From Bacteroidia bacterium (GTDB lineage: Bacteria; Bacteroidota; Bacteroidia; Bacteroidales; Paludibacteraceae), in the NCBI GenBank assembly GCA_021152555.1, contig JAGKVE010000008.1, forward strand, positions 1-64,000: DNA of 64,000 nt, read 5' to 3'. How positions within the stretch are numbered: position 1 is the stretch's first letter; each line of letters opens with the position of its first letter. Positions 62,426 through 64,000 of the stretch are shown piece by piece. The translations under genes and the position numbers were made by a program. Below the pieces are notes generated by a model. That model made no database searches. It had not been told where the DNA came from and saw only the letters and a program-made list of their open reading frames with translations.

Positions 62426-63676
62426 GAGGGTGATGATGTCGCGGAGGTCTGTCGTGTAGAGAGGGCTCTTGTGCTCGTTCTTATAGATTGGCTTCTCGGA
62501 GGTCATCTGAGAGCCGTAAATAATTGAGCGCTTGCCTTGGCGGTCTTCAATCTGGTCGAGCACGCGCTGCAGGCGTTTGTCCTTGGCTCTGTCCTTGGTG
62601 TCGAACATATCGGGGACGACTGCTGCCTCGGGGATGATTTTCAGCAACACCACGCCGGCTTTCTTATAGAGAATGCCGGGACGATACGAACGCCGGAACG
62701 CTCCCAAAGCGAAGGCGATCAATTCCTGATTGTTTGCCGTAGCGACGGGGAGCGTTACCAGTTCGGAGAGGTAGTGTTGCTCTACATCCGTTCTGAAGGG
62801 TGATGTGTGGGCATAGACATACAGCTGCTGCGCAACGGACTTTTGTGTGCGCAACTGGCGGGCACAATGCGCGCAGAAGTTTGCTATCTGTTCCTCCAAA
62901 AGAGATTGTTCGGTGATGGCTGTGGCGAACGTGCGCGATGTCGTTATCGACTGCTTCATGGGCAACTCCGTAATATCTATTACGTCTTGACCACGAAGCT
63001 CCTGCCACGTGAGCAGTCCGGGTTTATTGAGCAGGCCACGAGCAAAGGTAGCGGGCTTCTCGGTAAACTGCAAGGCTGTGGTAACACCCGCTGCCGTGAG
63101 TTTCGCCTTTGCTCGTCTGCCAATGCCCCAGACATCACCAATCTCGAACTGTGAGAGTGCCTTGATGCGCTGCTCTTCCGTGCGTATCTCGCACACCCCG
63201 TGATAACCGGGATATTTCTTGGCATACTTGGATGCCACTTTTGCCAGCGTTTTAGAAGAAGCGATGCCGATTGAGACGGGTATGCCGACACCCTTGCGGA
63301 TGTCCCGAACCAACTGCTCGCAAAAGGCTTTCTGTTCCTCCTCCGGCACATGATCGATATTGATGAAGCTCTCATCAATGGAGTACTGTTCAAAGCGTGT
63401 GGTGTGTGCGCGGAGGATGGACATTACCCGGTCCGATAAATCGCCATACAGGGAGAAATTGGATGAGAAGCATACAACTCCCTCTTTCTCCACCAGTGCC
63501 TTGATTTGGTAGAGCGGTGCGCCCATGGGTATGCCGAGTGCCTTGGCTTCGTTGGAACGTGAGACAACGCAGCCGTCGTTTCCGGAAAGCACGACAACCG
63601 GCTTTCCCTCCAAATCAGGACGGAAAACGCGTTCGCACGAGACGAAGAAATTATTACAGTCGGCTAAAGCGAACAT
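62414..63676 (-). CDS. umuC: DNA polymerase V catalytic subunit-like (Y family)
   Basis: About 420 residues from the ATG at 63676 (MFALADCNNFFVSCERVFRP). Y-family motifs: first catalytic Asp in ADCNNFF, 'GNDGCVVSRSNEAKALG', and 'YSIDESFINI' with the second acidic pair. Palm/finger, little-finger and C-terminal parts are complete. Bypasses damaged bases with UmuD' after SOS induction. Start overlaps the umuD stop (ATGA). Confidence 0.93.
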   Translation of the reverse strand: MFALADCNNFFVSCERVFRPDLEGKPVVVLSGNDGCVVSRSNEAKALGIPMGAPLYQIKALVEKEGVVCFSSNFSLYGDLSDRVMSILRAHTTRFEQYSIDESFINIDHVPEEEQKAFCEQLVRDIRKGVGIPVSIGIASSKTLAKVASKYAKKYPGYHGVCEIRTEEQRIKALSQFEIGDVWGIGRRAKAKLTAAGVTTALQFTEKPATFARGLLNKPGLLTWQELRGQDVIDITELPMKQSITTSRTFATAITEQSLLEEQIANFCAHCARQLRTQKSVAQQLYVYAHTSPFRTDVEQHYLSELVTLPVATANNQELIAFALGAFRRSYRPGILYKKAGVVLLKIIPEAAVVPDMFDTKDRAKDKRLQRVLDQIEDRQGKRSIIYGSQMTSEKPIYKNEHKSPLYTTDLRDIITLKAT

Positions 63677-64000
63677 CAGAGACGCGTTTTGTGGATGGCG
63701 TAAGTAACTACACCCCAAACGGAAAACTCATTGTTCTTATCGACGCGTATGGGCTGGAAATCGGGATTGTGCGGTATGAGCCAAGCGCACTTGCCGGACT
63801 CATCGAGTTTGAACTCCTTGAGGGTGTATTCGCCGTCGATATAAGCGACGATAAAATCCCCGTTCTTTGGGTCGAGACTACGATCCACGACCACCAAATC
63901 CCCATTAAGGATACCTGCATCACGCATGGAGTCACCTTCCACGTGGGCGTAGAAAGTAGTTTCCGGATGGGGTGTCAATTCCCGCGCAAGATTGATGCGC
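63676..64000 (-). CDS. umuD: UmuD-type SOS peptidase (N-terminus outside window)
   Basis: The frame is open at the right edge. Catalytic Ser in GDSMRDAGI and Lys in EYTLKEFK, as in LexA/UmuD peptidases. About 108 residues are visible, so only the N-terminal part and the self-cleavage site are missing. Coupled to umuC. Confidence 0.88.
   Translation of the reverse strand, partial: RINLARELTPHPETTFYAHVEGDSMRDAGILNGDLVVVDRSLDPKNGDFIVAYIDGEYTLKEFKLDESGKCAWLIPHNPDFQPIRVDKNNEFSVWGVVTYAIHKTRL

Overview
The window is from a Bacteroidales chromosome (phylum Bacteroidota). The evidence is the repeated Bacteroidetes-type promoter (TTTG about 20 bp upstream of TAnnTTTG), a SusC/SusD pair, class 3 fructose-bisphosphatase, single-chain glycyl-tRNA synthetase, and a giant surface protein with a type IX secretion (T9SS) C-terminal signal. 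Family and genus cannot be fixed from the sequence alone.

Layout. 1-1.5 kb: 3' part of an agmatine-deiminase-like gene with an unusual C-terminal extension. 1.7-3.4 kb: flavodoxin-fold reductase plus lipoprotein alpha/beta hydrolase. 3.6-6.9 kb: a 2-hydroxyacyl-CoA dehydratase/activase-like protein without its ATPase half, then a TetR regulator. 7.0-8.9 kb: envelope operon (YtxH, holin-like membrane protein, AI-2E-type exporter). 8.9-10.3 kb: a broken HtrA protease. 10.4-13.8 kb: glycosyltransferase, helical protein, and convergent PagL-like lipid A deacylase. 13.9-17.3 kb: mnmE-yicC-gmk-nadD. 17.3-20.9 kb, minus strand: fbp-glyQS. 21.1-28.5 kb: MFS transporter-susC-susD-SusE/F-like lipoprotein, a glycan uptake operon without a hydrolase. 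29.4-33.7 kb: InlB-type repeat surface protein and a lipoprotein. 34.0-36.6 kb: nrdD-nrdG. 36.7-50.2 kb, minus strand: an outer-membrane barrel protein followed by a T9SS-exported protein of about 4,120 residues.

50.5 kb to the right edge is prophage. A tRNA-His is interrupted at 50.57 kb, next to a tyrosine recombinase. Two minus-strand operons follow: tape measure plus tail protein, and structural genes plus holin, amidase and a one-piece spanin. They flank a second tRNA-His and a strange repeat field. Their two promoters share a conserved inverted repeat directly upstream of the -33 box, so they look like one regulon. umuD-umuC lie at the right edge.

The most unusual property is repetitive DNA that the genes do not explain. 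Four intergenic arrays of different sequence all have exactly an 11-bp period. A 16-bp-period family (CGGTCnnnCAGnnnAG) lies inside two unrelated proteins in the same reading register and again in the nrdD leader. Short simple-sequence tracts sit in frame in at least eight conserved enzymes. This looks like recurrent seeding of short repeats into both spacer and coding DNA.
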